A stretch of 64,000 bases of DNA from Mitsuaria sp. 7 (GCF_001653795.1 NZ_CP011514.1:3428279-3492278); one strand, 5' to 3'. Counted from the stretch's first letter, positions 7,839 to 15,378 are shown. Made by a program: numbers and translations. The notes: a model not told the origin generated them from the sequence alone.

Positions 7839-8375
7839 TCAATGCATCTGGATGCCGCCGGCCGCCTTGCCCTTGCCGGCACGCGCCGGGGGGTTGCACA
7901 GGCCGCAGACGTAATGCTTGGCGACCTCGTGCGGGTGGGTCACGAAGTGGCCGCCGCATTTGCTGCACTTGGTCATGGTCAGCATGCCGTTGTCCACGAA
8001 CTTCACCAGGCGCCACGCGCGGGTGACGGACAGCAGCTGTTCCAGGTTCTGCGCAGCGGCCTGTTCCTGGTACAGCTGGTAGGCCTTGATGACGACGTCG
8101 ATCTCGTCCATCTCGGCGACCTTGTTCAGGTACTCGTGGATGTTCAGGAACAGGCTGGCGTGGATGTTGGGCTGCCAGGTCATGAACCAGTCCGTCGAGA
8201 ACGGCAGTTGGCCCTTGCTGGGGCTCTTGCCCGAGACCTCCTTGTACAGGCGCAGCAGACGCTCGTAGCTCAGGTCCGTTTCCGATTCCAGCACCTGCAG
8301 GCGCGCGCCCAACTTGATCAGCGTCACGGCACGGTCGATCTGCTTGGCTTCGGTCAGGATGGACTTGTTGCGCAT
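7839..8375 (-). CDS. flhC: FlhC, flagellar master regulator subunit (copy 2)
   Basis: A second complete 178-residue FlhC with the same four zinc-ligand cysteines (137, 140, 157, 160). The start ATG at 8375 gives a protein co-linear with copy 1; reading further upstream in frame would overlap flhD2 and is rejected. Only three residues differ from copy 1. The flhD-flhC gap is 74 bp here and 56 bp in copy 1 and is not alignable by eye, although the coding parts are about 95% identical as DNA. Confidence 0.96.
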   Translation of the reverse strand: MRNKSILTEAKQIDRAVTLIKLGARLQVLESETDLSYERLLRLYKEVSGKSPSKGQLPFSTDWFMTWQPNIHASLFLNIHEYLNKVAEMDEIDVVIKAYQLYQEQAAAQNLEQLLSVTRAWRLVKFVDNGMLTMTKCSKCGGHFVTHPHEVAKHYVCGLCNPPARAGKGKAAGGIQMH

Positions 8376-8449
8376 GGGGTGCTCCGGTATGTGTCGGATG
8401 TTCTCTGGCGGCAATTTCTCTGCCCGGGGCAGTTGCCTGATGACCTGGA

Positions 8450-8776
8450 TCAGGCCGCGGCTTCCTGATGACGGCCGGCCATCAGGATGGAGGCATGCAG
8501 GCGGGAGACGCTGTCGTTGGCGGCCGGCTTGCCGTGCGAGGTCAGCAGACCCCACACCAGGTCGTCGTCCATGCGGAAGCGGCACAGCAGCGTGTTGCCG
8601 GAGGCCATCTTCATCATCTGCGCCGGGCTCAGCGTGTTCAGCAGCGTCGCGGTCTCTTCCGAGATGCCCAAGCGATACAACGCCTGTTCCCGGTCCGTAC
8701 GGATCAGGCTCTGGGCCAGCATCAGATACGACAGGTTGGCTTCGCGGATCTCGGCAAGGATCTGGTCGCTGTTCAT
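8450..8776 (-). CDS. flhD: FlhD, flagellar master regulator subunit (copy 2)
   Basis: 108 residues with conserved Cys65. It begins MNSDQILAEI and ends EAAA. The ribosome binding site CAGGAGCC is identical to that of flhD1. The five substitutions relative to copy 1 cluster partly at residues 51-57 (LSPAQMMKMAS here, LSAAQMLKIAS there), next to the DNA-binding and dimer region of the family. The upstream region carries the same conserved element as flhD1. Confidence 0.95.
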   Translation of the reverse strand: MNSDQILAEIREANLSYLMLAQSLIRTDREQALYRLGISEETATLLNTLSPAQMMKMASGNTLLCRFRMDDDLVWGLLTSHGKPAANDSVSRLHASILMAGRHQEAAA

Positions 8777-8889
8777 CTGGTGGCTCCTGGTGTGTGGCGT
8801 TGCTGCGATGGAATGAATTCTGAAGAAACACGCAGTCGCGCGACATCAGGCTGGCGCCAGAGACAAGCTAGGGAGCGGGACGACCGCCT

Positions 8890-8908
8890 TGTCAGCCTGA
8901 TTCCTACA
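8890..8908 (-). promoter_or_regulatory. Conserved element upstream of flhD2
   Basis: On the minus strand TGTAGGAATCAGGCTGACA; 15 of 19 positions match the element at 6709-6727, with the differences in the centre. TAGGGAGCG (8869-8877, plus) is also shared with 6688-6696. Likely the flhD promoter region or an activator site. Confidence 0.55.
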
Positions 8909-8928
8909 CGGTGACAGGCCCCAAAGAG

Positions 8929-8974
8929 AAAACCGCCGGACGAAGCCCGTGGTTGCAGGCTCGGCGGCGGTTTT
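8929..8974 (-). terminator. Terminator after the TPR gene
   Basis: AAAACCGCCG (8929-8938) pairs with CGGCGGTTTT (8965-8974), with inner pairing of CGAAGCC and GGCTCG. The A and T flanks let it work on both strands. It separates the TPR gene from flhD2. Confidence 0.75.
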
Positions 8975-8981
8975 TCAGGGA

Positions 8982-9000
8982 GACAGCCTGTCAGGCTGTC
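8982..9000. repeat. Inverted repeat between terminator and TPR gene
   Basis: GACAGCCTG, T, CAGGCTGTC: a perfect 9-bp dyad 25 bp downstream of the TPR stop codon. It stacks with the adjacent terminator and may form a second 3'-end hairpin. Confidence 0.6.
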
Positions 9001-9025
9001 CCGGTAGCGACGGATCGTCGGTCGC

Positions 9026-9517
9026 TCAGGCGGCTTGCAGGCGAATCAGTTCGGAGTCGACGATCGCCATGAGTTCCGGCGAATCGCGGCGCAGCATTTC
9101 GAGCGCTTCACCCGCATTGAGGATGTTCAGCACCTCGATCGCAGCCTTCACCTCGCCCAGGCCCGACAGCGCGAAGCCGAGGGTATAGAGGGAAGGCGCG
9201 TGTTGCGGTGAGAGCTCGACGGCGCGATGCGCATATAGCGCGGCATCGCTCAGTTGGCCCGCGGCGAGCAGCAGCGCGCCGACGTCGGACAGCAGGTCGA
9301 CGCTCATTGGCGCCATTTCCAGCGCGTTGTAGAGCAGTGCGACGCCGTCGCCGATGCGACCCTGCGCGGCTTGCGCATACGCGGCGTTGCGCGCCTGGGC
9401 CAGCAGGAGGCGAGCCTCGCTGGATCCCGGGCGGATCGTTCCATGAAATTGTTCGTCGATCGACGCGTCGATCATCGACACGGCGGACCGTGCCTCGGTT
9501 TGCGCTTGCAGTGGCAT
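9026..9517 (-). CDS. Small TPR protein, likely flagellar regulon member
   Basis: 163 residues, no signal peptide. The centre and C-terminal half carry tetratricopeptide-like repeats (about residues 35-125: AQARNAAYAQAAQGRIGDGV; SVDLLSDVGALLLAAGQLSDAALYA; PSLYTLGFALSGLGEVKAAI). The start at 9517 is chosen because GGAGAGG stands just upstream; the ATG 12 bases earlier has no such site. A sigma-28-type promoter lies 92 bp upstream, and the divergent neighbour is the flagellin cluster. This supports a late flagellar role, for example a filament chaperone or secretion helper, but no specific family is recognised. Confidence 0.7.
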   Translation of the reverse strand: MPLQAQTEARSAVSMIDASIDEQFHGTIRPGSSEARLLLAQARNAAYAQAAQGRIGDGVALLYNALEMAPMSVDLLSDVGALLLAAGQLSDAALYAHRAVELSPQHAPSLYTLGFALSGLGEVKAAIEVLNILNAGEALEMLRRDSPELMAIVDSELIRLQAA

Positions 9518-9554
9518 AGACCTCTCCATGGTCGTTGGGACTCGTCGATCGAGT

Positions 9555-9575
9555 CCGGTCTCGAGCCGAGACCGG
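9555..9575 (-). other. Leader hairpin of the TPR gene
   Basis: CCGGTCTCG (9555-9563) and CGAGACCGG (9567-9575) form a perfect 9-bp dyad. It lies in the predicted leader between the sigma-28 promoter and the start codon at 9517. Confidence 0.6.
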
Positions 9576-9608
9576 TCCCGGCGAAGGTGACGGATGCGGC
9601 GATCCCGC

Positions 9609-9635
9609 TTGTCGGCATCGCCAGGAGGCACTTTA
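9609..9635 (-). promoter_or_regulatory. Sigma-28 (FliA) type promoter of the TPR gene
   Basis: Minus strand: TAAAG at 9635-9631, 14 nt, GCCGACAA at 9616-9609. One of the closest matches in the window to TAAAG-N14-GCCGATAA. Confidence 0.75.
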
Positions 9636-9828
9636 GGGTGGCACCCCCGTGATCGAGCACACGAAAAGCGCCGGCATTCCCCCTCAATCCCTGCTCATTC
9701 ATGCCGTAGATACCCCCATGTCCGTCGCCAGACCGACGCCCAGACAGCAGTCCGGGTGAAAGTCAAACGACAAACAACGCGTTGCAAGACCTGCTTATCT
9801 CTGGATCACAAGTCTTGACAAATTGCCC

Positions 9829-9856
9829 TCAAGTTCTAAGGCGAGGGGCCCGATAA
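9829..9856 (+). promoter_or_regulatory. Sigma-28 (FliA) type promoter of fliC1
   Basis: TCAAG at 9829-9833, 15 nt, CCCGATAA at 9849-9856. The same boxes and spacing occur before fliC2. It implies a leader of roughly 310 nt. No gene is seen in the 655 bp between the TPR gene and fliC1, which holds the two divergent promoters and the long leader. Confidence 0.75.
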
Positions 9857-9937
9857 CCAACTCAACGGGGCTGCTGAACGCAGCGACAAGCCAGCAAAGA
9901 CAAGCAGTCTTGCTAGCAGGTCGAAGCAGGCAGGCGG

Positions 9938-9949
9938 CACGTGGTCCGG
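9938..9949 (+). repeat. Shared flagellin-leader motif, fliC1 copy
   Basis: CACGTGGTCCGG, found identically in the fliC2 leader (11404-11415) and, at 9 of 12 positions, upstream of fliC3 (12516-12527). Function unknown. Confidence 0.5.
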
Positions 9950-10172
9950 TTAGAAGGCCTGACGTTCTTGGCTTCCGATGAGGGGTGGGACGGCAACGGT
10001 TGACTAGCGTCGGACTGGGACCGAACCGGGAAATGGCCCGGGCGGTTCAGCAGGAGCATCCGAGATCCTCGGCCGGTTCGCCTCACGGCGGGTCGGAGGA
10101 TCGGAGGACTCAGGCGCTCATGTGTGGTTCGGCGCTTTTGCCGGTATTTACGTATAGCTGTTAGGAGCAATC

Positions 10173-11012
10173 ATGGCCCAGATCATCAACACCAACCTGC
10201 TGTCGCTCAACGCCCAGCGCAACACCAGCACCAGCGCCACCTCGTTGGCCACGTCGATGCAGCGCCTGTCGTCGGGTCTGCGCGTCAACTCCGCCAAGGA
10301 CGACGCCGCCGGCCTGTCGATCGCCGATCGCATGAACTCGCAAGTCCGCGGCATGAACGTCGCCCAGCGCAATGCGAACGACGGCATCTCCCTGTCGCAG
10401 ACGGCTGAAGGCGCGCTGTCCAAGGTGGGCGATTCGCTGCAGCGCATGCGTGAACTGGCGGTGCAGGCCCGCAACGCCACGAACACGACGTCCGACCTGG
10501 ACTCGATCGGTCAGGAATACAGCCAGCTGGGCTCGGAAATCACCCGGGTGCTGGGCGGCACGACCTTCAACGGCCGCGCCATCCTTGCGGGTGACTCCGG
10601 CACGCAGACCTTCCAGATCGGCGCCAACACGACGGTCAACGACTCGGTCGACGTCACGACGACCAACATGACCACGGACACGACCATCACCGGCGTGACC
10701 GGCGGCGCGATCTCCGCTGGCTCCTCGACCACCGACCTGGCCACCGTGATCGACAACATCGACGCGGCGATCAAGACGGTGTCGGGCGAACGCTCGAAGC
10801 TGGGTGCCTCGCAGAACCGTTTCGACGCGATCGTGTCGAACCTGCAGATCTCGGTCGAGAACCAGACCGCTGCCCGCAGCCGGATCATGGATGCCGACTT
10901 CGCTTCGGAAACCGCGAACCTGAGCCGTGCGCAGATCCTGCAACAGGCCGGCAACGCGATGATCGCCCAGGCCAACCAGGCTCCCCAGCAAGTGCTGGCC
11001 CTGCTGCGCTAA
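10173..11012 (+). CDS. fliC: Flagellin FliC1
   Basis: A 279-residue flagellin, the polymer subunit of the filament. It has the conserved D0/D1 N-terminus (MAQIINTNLLSLNAQRN; MQRLSSGLRVNSAKDDAAGL) and C-terminus (ENQTAARSRIMDADFASETANLSRAQILQQAG). The middle is only a short Thr/Ala/Gly-rich region (about 145-190), so outer D2/D3 domains are lacking. The AGGAG ribosome binding site lies before the ATG. First of three tandem flagellins; secreted by the FliF-R/FlhAB apparatus and chaperoned by FliS. Confidence 0.97.
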   Translation: MAQIINTNLLSLNAQRNTSTSATSLATSMQRLSSGLRVNSAKDDAAGLSIADRMNSQVRGMNVAQRNANDGISLSQTAEGALSKVGDSLQRMRELAVQARNATNTTSDLDSIGQEYSQLGSEITRVLGGTTFNGRAILAGDSGTQTFQIGANTTVNDSVDVTTTNMTTDTTITGVTGGAISAGSSTTDLATVIDNIDAAIKTVSGERSKLGASQNRFDAIVSNLQISVENQTAARSRIMDADFASETANLSRAQILQQAGNAMIAQANQAPQQVLALLR

Positions 11013-11064
11013 GAAGGAACAGGAAACCGTCGCCGCTCACGCGTCGACGGGTGCCGGGATCCTC

Positions 11065-11090
11065 GAAGGGGACGCAGTCCCCTTCTCTTT
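11065..11090 (+). terminator. Terminator of fliC1
   Basis: GAAGGGGAC (11065-11073), loop GCA, GTCCCCTTC (11077-11085), then TCTTT. A strong intrinsic terminator 52 bp past the fliC1 stop. Confidence 0.85.
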
Positions 11091-11340
11091 CCCCATCGCC
11101 GCCTCGGTGGTGGTGAAAGAGAAGTCAACGAGCGAGGGTGGGGCCGGAATGGGGCTTGGGGTTCCCGGAGGGACGCCCCATGCCCCGTGGAGAGCCCGCG
11201 CCAGGCCTCCCGAAGGCTGTCTTCAGACCGGCTTGACTCCGGCATCAACCCGGCGTGCCGCAAGTGCCCGCCGAGAGTGGCTCCCCGCCACTCCTTCACG
11301 CCCGCAATGAGGCGTTACAGGCTTTCTTTTCAAGAAGGCC

Positions 11341-11368
11341 TCAAGTCCATTCCTACGCGTCCCGATAA
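11341..11368 (+). promoter_or_regulatory. Sigma-28 (FliA) type promoter of fliC2
   Basis: TCAAG (11341-11345), 15 nt, CCCGATAA (11361-11368). Matches the fliC1 promoter in boxes and spacing, and both are followed by a CAACGGG stretch. It lies in the 472-bp fliC1-fliC2 gap, which otherwise holds the fliC1 terminator and the leader. Confidence 0.78.
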
Positions 11369-11403
11369 CTGCATCAACGGGTCCGCAATTCAACAGCAAG
11401 GGC

Positions 11404-11415
11404 CACGTGGTCCGG
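11404..11415 (+). repeat. Shared flagellin-leader motif, fliC2 copy
   Basis: CACGTGGTCCGG, identical to 9938-9949, about 70 bp before the fliC2 start. Confidence 0.5.
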
Positions 11416-11484
11416 CTCAGTCGGACGATTATTCAACCGTCCGCCGAGACCGCAGAAGGTCTTTGAAATTTAAAGGAATGGATC

Positions 11485-12330
11485 ATGGCTCAGATCATCA
11501 ACACCAATCTGCAATCCCTCAACGCCCAGCGCAACCTGTCGTCCTCGCAGTCGTCGCTGTCGGTGTCGATGCAGCGCCTGTCCTCGGGTCTGCGCGTCAA
11601 CTCCGCCAAGGATGACGCCGCCGGCCTGGCGATCGCCGAGCGCATGAACACGCAAGTCCGCGGCATGAACGTTGCGATGCGCAACGCCAATGACGGCATC
11701 TCGCTGGCGCAGACCGCTGAAGGCGCGCTGTCCAAGGTGGGTGATTCTCTGCAGCGTATGCGTGAACTGGCCGTCCAGGCCCGCAACGCGACGAACACGA
11801 CCTCCGACCTCGATTCGATCGGCAAGGAATACGCGCAGTTGGGCCAGGAAATCGGCCGGGTCATCGCCGGCACGACCTTCAACGGCAAGTCCATCCTGGG
11901 CGCCGACGCCGGCACGCAGACCTTCCAGATCGGCGCCAACACGACGGCGAACGACTCGGTCGACGTGATCACCAACGACATGACCGGCGATCCGTCGATC
12001 ACGGCCGTCACCGGCGGCACCATCGACGCCGCCTCGACGCCCGACACGCTGAAGACGGTGATCGACAACATCGACGCCGCCATCACCACGGTCTCCGGCC
12101 AGCGCGCCATCCTGGGCGCCTCGCAGAACCGGTTCGACGCGATCATCTCCAACCTGTCGGTCTCGGTGGAGAACCAGACCGCCGCCCGCAGCCGCATCAT
12201 GGATGCCGACTTCGCCGCGGAAACCGCCAACCTGAGCCGCGCGCAGATCCTGCAGCAGGCCGGCAACACGATGGTGGCGCAGGCCAACCAGCTCCCGCAG
12301 CAGGTGCTGTCGCTGCTGCGCGGCGGCTGA
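11485..12330 (+). CDS. fliC: Flagellin FliC2
   Basis: A 281-residue flagellin with the same short build as FliC1 (MAQIINTNLQSLNAQRNLSS; C-terminal LPQQVLSLLRGG). The ends are nearly identical to FliC1 and the differences concentrate in the exposed middle (about 145-195). The start has AAAGGAA upstream. It is transcribed from its own sigma-28 promoter and has its own terminator, so each flagellin can be expressed separately. Confidence 0.97.
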   Translation: MAQIINTNLQSLNAQRNLSSSQSSLSVSMQRLSSGLRVNSAKDDAAGLAIAERMNTQVRGMNVAMRNANDGISLAQTAEGALSKVGDSLQRMRELAVQARNATNTTSDLDSIGKEYAQLGQEIGRVIAGTTFNGKSILGADAGTQTFQIGANTTANDSVDVITNDMTGDPSITAVTGGTIDAASTPDTLKTVIDNIDAAITTVSGQRAILGASQNRFDAIISNLSVSVENQTAARSRIMDADFAAETANLSRAQILQQAGNTMVAQANQLPQQVLSLLRGG

Positions 12331-12387
12331 TCCCGCGTCTATATCGACCGACTCCTCAAGCACCGGCCTTCGCGGCCGGGCCTCCAA

Positions 12388-12434
12388 AGGCTCCGCATCG
12401 CCCCTTCCGGGACCGATGCGGGGCCTTCTTTTAT
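12388..12434 (+). terminator. Terminator of fliC2
   Basis: CCGCATCG (12393-12400) pairs with CGATGCGG (12414-12421), extended by AGGC and GCCT outside, then TTCTTTTATT. Confidence 0.85.
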
Positions 12435-12515
12435 TGGTTCGGTAATGGCCGGTTTTCCGCCTTCTAATCGGCCAATCGGCGTTGAAGCACGTTTCGCACA
12501 ATGGGAACCATCGAG

Positions 12516-12527
12516 CACGTAGTACCG
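12516..12527 (+). repeat. Divergent flagellin-leader motif before fliC3
   Basis: CACGTAGTACCG, a 9/12 match to the leader motif of fliC1 and fliC2. The 329 bp between fliC2 and fliC3 hold the fliC2 terminator and this motif; no convincing sigma-28 promoter was found there. Confidence 0.35.
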
Positions 12528-12659
12528 CTCGACCACCGGTCCAACCGGCAGATCCAAACAATGACTGCGATGGCGCAGCGAGGATCCGCAGGTGAGGTCG
12601 GGACCCGACCCACCTAACCGGGATCGCAGCCAGGACAGGATCTCCGCAGGAGTGCATCA

Positions 12660-13529
12660 ATGCCACAGACCATCAACACCAACATTGCCTCGCTGAACGC
12701 GCAACGCAATCTGAACTCGTCGCAGTCGTCGTTGGCGACCTCGATGCAGCGCCTGTCGTCGGGCCTGCGGGTGAACTCCGCGAAGGACGACGCCGCCGGA
12801 CTGGCGATCGCCGAACGCATGAACTCGCAAGCACGAGGCATGACCGTGGCGATGCGCAATGCCAACGACGGCATCTCGCTGTCGCAGACGGCTGAAGGCG
12901 CGCTCGGCAAGGTCGCCGATTCGCTGCAGCGGATGCGCGAACTGGCCATCCAGGCGCGCAACGCGACCAACGCGGACAGCGACAAGGATTCGCTGGACAA
13001 GGAATTCGGCGAGCTCGCCAAGGAAATCCAGCGCGTCACTGCGGGGACGACCTTCAACGGCAAGTACATCCTCGGTGCGGATGCCTCGACGCCTCAGACC
13101 TTCCAGGTCGGCCCGAACACGACGTCCAACGACGAGATCACGGTCACGACGCCCAACATGTCGCAGGACCCGACGATCACGAACGTCGCCGGACAGGATG
13201 CGAACGGCACGGGCCGGGCCGTCATCGATCGAACGGCGGACGCGGCGGCGATCGCAACGGTGGTGTCGAACATCGACACCGCGCTGGACACCGTCAACAG
13301 CCAGCGCGCGACGCTGGGAGCCACGCAGAACCGCTTCGACGCAGTGATCTCCAACCTGCAGGTGGCTTACGAGAACCAGACCGCCGCCCGCAGCCGGATC
13401 ATGGATGCCGATTTCGCGGTCGAAACCTCCAACCTGAGTCGCGCGCAGATCCTGCAGCAGGCCGGCAACGCGATGGTCGCTCAGGCCAACCAGTTGCCGC
13501 AGCAGGTGCTGTCACTGCTCAAGGGCTGA
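12660..13529 (+). CDS. fliC: Flagellin FliC3
   Basis: A 289-residue flagellin with intact D0/D1 ends (MPQTINTNIASLNAQRNLNS; LPQQVLSLLKG). It is the most divergent of the three: its centre carries a distinct insertion (GQDANGTGRAVIDRTADAAAIA) and it reads ATNADSDKDSLDKEF where the others read ATNTTSDLDSIGKEY or similar. Ribosome binding site AGGAG. With no clear sigma-28 promoter upstream, it may be under different control from fliC1 and fliC2 (inference). Confidence 0.96.
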   Translation: MPQTINTNIASLNAQRNLNSSQSSLATSMQRLSSGLRVNSAKDDAAGLAIAERMNSQARGMTVAMRNANDGISLSQTAEGALGKVADSLQRMRELAIQARNATNADSDKDSLDKEFGELAKEIQRVTAGTTFNGKYILGADASTPQTFQVGPNTTSNDEITVTTPNMSQDPTITNVAGQDANGTGRAVIDRTADAAAIATVVSNIDTALDTVNSQRATLGATQNRFDAVISNLQVAYENQTAARSRIMDADFAVETSNLSRAQILQQAGNAMVAQANQLPQQVLSLLKG

Positions 13530-13564
13530 TAGAAAAACGCAATCAGATCGCCCAGGCTCCGTCC

Positions 13565-13591
13565 TAAAGTCGGACCGCCATGGGCCGATAT
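13565..13591 (+). promoter_or_regulatory. Sigma-28 (FliA) type promoter of fliD
   Basis: TAAAG (13565-13569), 14 nt, GCCGATAT (13584-13591). A close match. Transcription would start at the left arm of the hairpin at 13596-13630. Confidence 0.78.
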
Positions 13592-13595
13592 CCAG

Positions 13596-13630
13596 GACAG
13601 GGCCTCACGCGACACACGCGAGGCCCTGTC
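13596..13630 (+). terminator. Strong hairpin: fliC3 terminator and/or fliD leader
   Basis: GACAGGGCCTC (13596-13606) pairs with GAGGCCCTGTC (13620-13630), with additional CGCG pairing inside. No T run follows. It lies 66 bp past fliC3 and directly after the fliD -10 box, so it may both end the fliC3 transcript and cap the fliD mRNA. Confidence 0.6.
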
Positions 13631-13693
13631 GCGCATGGGACTTCCGTGCAGGAAGCCGGGTCACGCTGACCAGGATCACAGGGAGTACGAACG

Positions 13694-15166
13694 ATGGCAT
13701 CCATTACTTCGGCCGGTCTCGGCAGCGGCCTGGACGTCGAGAGCATCGTCACGAAGCTGGTCTCGCTCGAGAAGCAGCCGATCGCCGACCTGCAGACGCG
13801 CACCGACACGATCAAGACGCAGATCTCCGAGTACGGGAAGATCAAGAGTGCCTTCAGCGCGATGCGCGACGCGGCGGCCAAGCTGGCCAATCCGACCACC
13901 TGGGCTGCCTTGACCGCGACGTCCTCCGACACGAGCATGGCCACGGTCATCGCAGGCGCCGGATCGGGCGCGGGCTCCTACGCGCTAAGCGTGACCAACC
14001 TGGCGTCGCCGCAGTCGCTGTCGAGCAAGGCCTTCGCGACCAACGCGACGGTCGGGTCGGGTTCGATGACCATCGAACTGGGTCAATGGAGCTCGGACAA
14101 CACGACCTTCACCGGCAAGAACGGCTCGTCGCCGGTGAGCGTCTCCATCTCGGCCACGGACACGCTGTCCAGCATCCGCGACAAGATCAACGGCGCGGGC
14201 GCCGGCGTGCTTGCCTCGGTCGTGACCGACGCCAACGGTCAGCGACTGGTGATCCGATCCAAGGACACCGGCGAGGCCAACGGCTTCCGCATCACCACCG
14301 CCGACGACGACGGCAACGGGGCCGATGCGAACGGCTTGTCCGCCCTCGCCTACGACCCGACGTCCTCGATCAAGTCGATGACCCAGAACACCTCGGCCAT
14401 GAACGCCAACCTGACCGTCAACGGCCTGGCGATCAGCTCTGCGTCCAACAACATCGAAGGCGCCGTCGACGGCCTGACGATCAACCTGCTCAAGGGTGGC
14501 ACCAAGGATCCCGCGAATCCCGACGACCCCACGAAGAACATTCCCGCGCAGTCGACCATCACCGTCGGCCAGGACAAGGACAGCGTCAAGAAGGCGATCA
14601 CCGACTTCGTCACGTCGTACAACAGCCTGATGACGTTGATGCGCAACGACACAAAGTACGACGACACCAACAAGACCGCCGGCGCGCTCCAGGGCGACAG
14701 CACGGCCGTCGGCCTGCAGAGCCAGTTGCGCAACATCACCGCCTCCGGAAGCACCTTGGGCGGCAAGTTCGGACGGCTGTCGGACATCGGCCTGGACATC
14801 AACGCCGACGGCACGATGAAAGTCACGGACACCAAGCTGACCAGCGCGCTGGGCAGCATGAGCGACCTCAAGAACCTGTTCATGGGCGTGGACAGCACCA
14901 ACCCGAACAACAATGGCCTGGCCACGCGCTGGCGCGGTTTCGCCGACCAGGTCACGGGCTTCGACGGCTCGATCACGACGCGGACGACCGGGTTGCAATC
15001 GCGGGTGACGGCGAACGGCAAACGCACCGACGAGTTGAACGACCGCGCCGACGCCTACGAGAAGCGCCTGCGCGCGCAATACACGGCGCTGGACACGCAG
15101 ATGGCCAAGCTCAACGACTTGCAGAGTTATGTCAGCAAGATCACCAGCATGATCAGCAGCGCCTGA
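13694..15166 (+). CDS. fliD: FliD, filament cap protein (HAP2)
   Basis: 490 residues. FliD forms the cap under which flagellin folds at the filament tip. It has the family N-terminus (MASITSAGLGSGLDVESIVTKLVSLEKQPI), central D2/D3 region (SVTNLASPQSLSSKAF, DTLSSIRDKINGAGAGV) and a C-terminal FliD-C domain ending in the coiled-coil LRAQYTALDTQMAKLNDLQSYVSKI-type helix. AGGGAG precedes the start. It sits between the flagellins and their chaperone gene fliS and has its own sigma-28 promoter. Confidence 0.97.
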   Translation: MASITSAGLGSGLDVESIVTKLVSLEKQPIADLQTRTDTIKTQISEYGKIKSAFSAMRDAAAKLANPTTWAALTATSSDTSMATVIAGAGSGAGSYALSVTNLASPQSLSSKAFATNATVGSGSMTIELGQWSSDNTTFTGKNGSSPVSVSISATDTLSSIRDKINGAGAGVLASVVTDANGQRLVIRSKDTGEANGFRITTADDDGNGADANGLSALAYDPTSSIKSMTQNTSAMNANLTVNGLAISSASNNIEGAVDGLTINLLKGGTKDPANPDDPTKNIPAQSTITVGQDKDSVKKAITDFVTSYNSLMTLMRNDTKYDDTNKTAGALQGDSTAVGLQSQLRNITASGSTLGGKFGRLSDIGLDINADGTMKVTDTKLTSALGSMSDLKNLFMGVDSTNPNNNGLATRWRGFADQVTGFDGSITTRTTGLQSRVTANGKRTDELNDRADAYEKRLRAQYTALDTQMAKLNDLQSYVSKITSMISSA

Positions 15167-15242
15167 CGCGGAGACCGCGGTCGCGATCGGAACAAGACCG
15201 TCGTCGCCGCCCTTCTCCGGCGCTTCGAAAAGAGCACCGACA

Positions 15243-15270
15243 AGCCTCCTCACGGAGGCTTTCCTTTTTC
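15243..15270 (+). terminator. Terminator of fliD
   Basis: AGCCTCC (15243-15249), TCAC loop, GGAGGCT (15254-15260), then TTCCTTTTTC. Confidence 0.85.
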
Positions 15271-15314
15271 TTCACACGAGCAAAATTTCGAGACAAATTC
15301 GACACGGGGGAGGC

Positions 15315-15341
15315 TCAAGTTGGGTCGGCGGGGGCCGAAAA
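15315..15341 (+). promoter_or_regulatory. Sigma-28 (FliA) type promoter of fliST
   Basis: TCAAG (15315-15319), 14 nt, GCCGAAAA (15334-15341), 38 bp before the fliS start codon. Confidence 0.7.
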
Positions 15342-15378
15342 CTGATTCAAGCACTTCAGCACACCGCAGCAACAAATC

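Noticed and set aside
7811..7882. Longer N-termini for the glycosyltransferase and, at 5654-5749, for the methyltransferase
   Set aside because: Both extensions read PAASRCIE because they run over the duplicated flhC 3' end in a shifted frame; they are not real protein similarity.
8376..8846. N-terminal extension of FlhC copy 2 through the gap and flhD2
   Set aside because: It overlaps flhD2 in another frame, and the extension has no relation to FlhC copy 1, which starts at the equivalent Met.
12435..12659. Sigma-54 or sigma-28 promoter for fliC3 (for example GAAGCACGTTTCGCAC near 12484)
   Set aside because: Neither the GG/GC pair spacing of sigma-54 nor the GCCGATAA box of sigma-28 is met.
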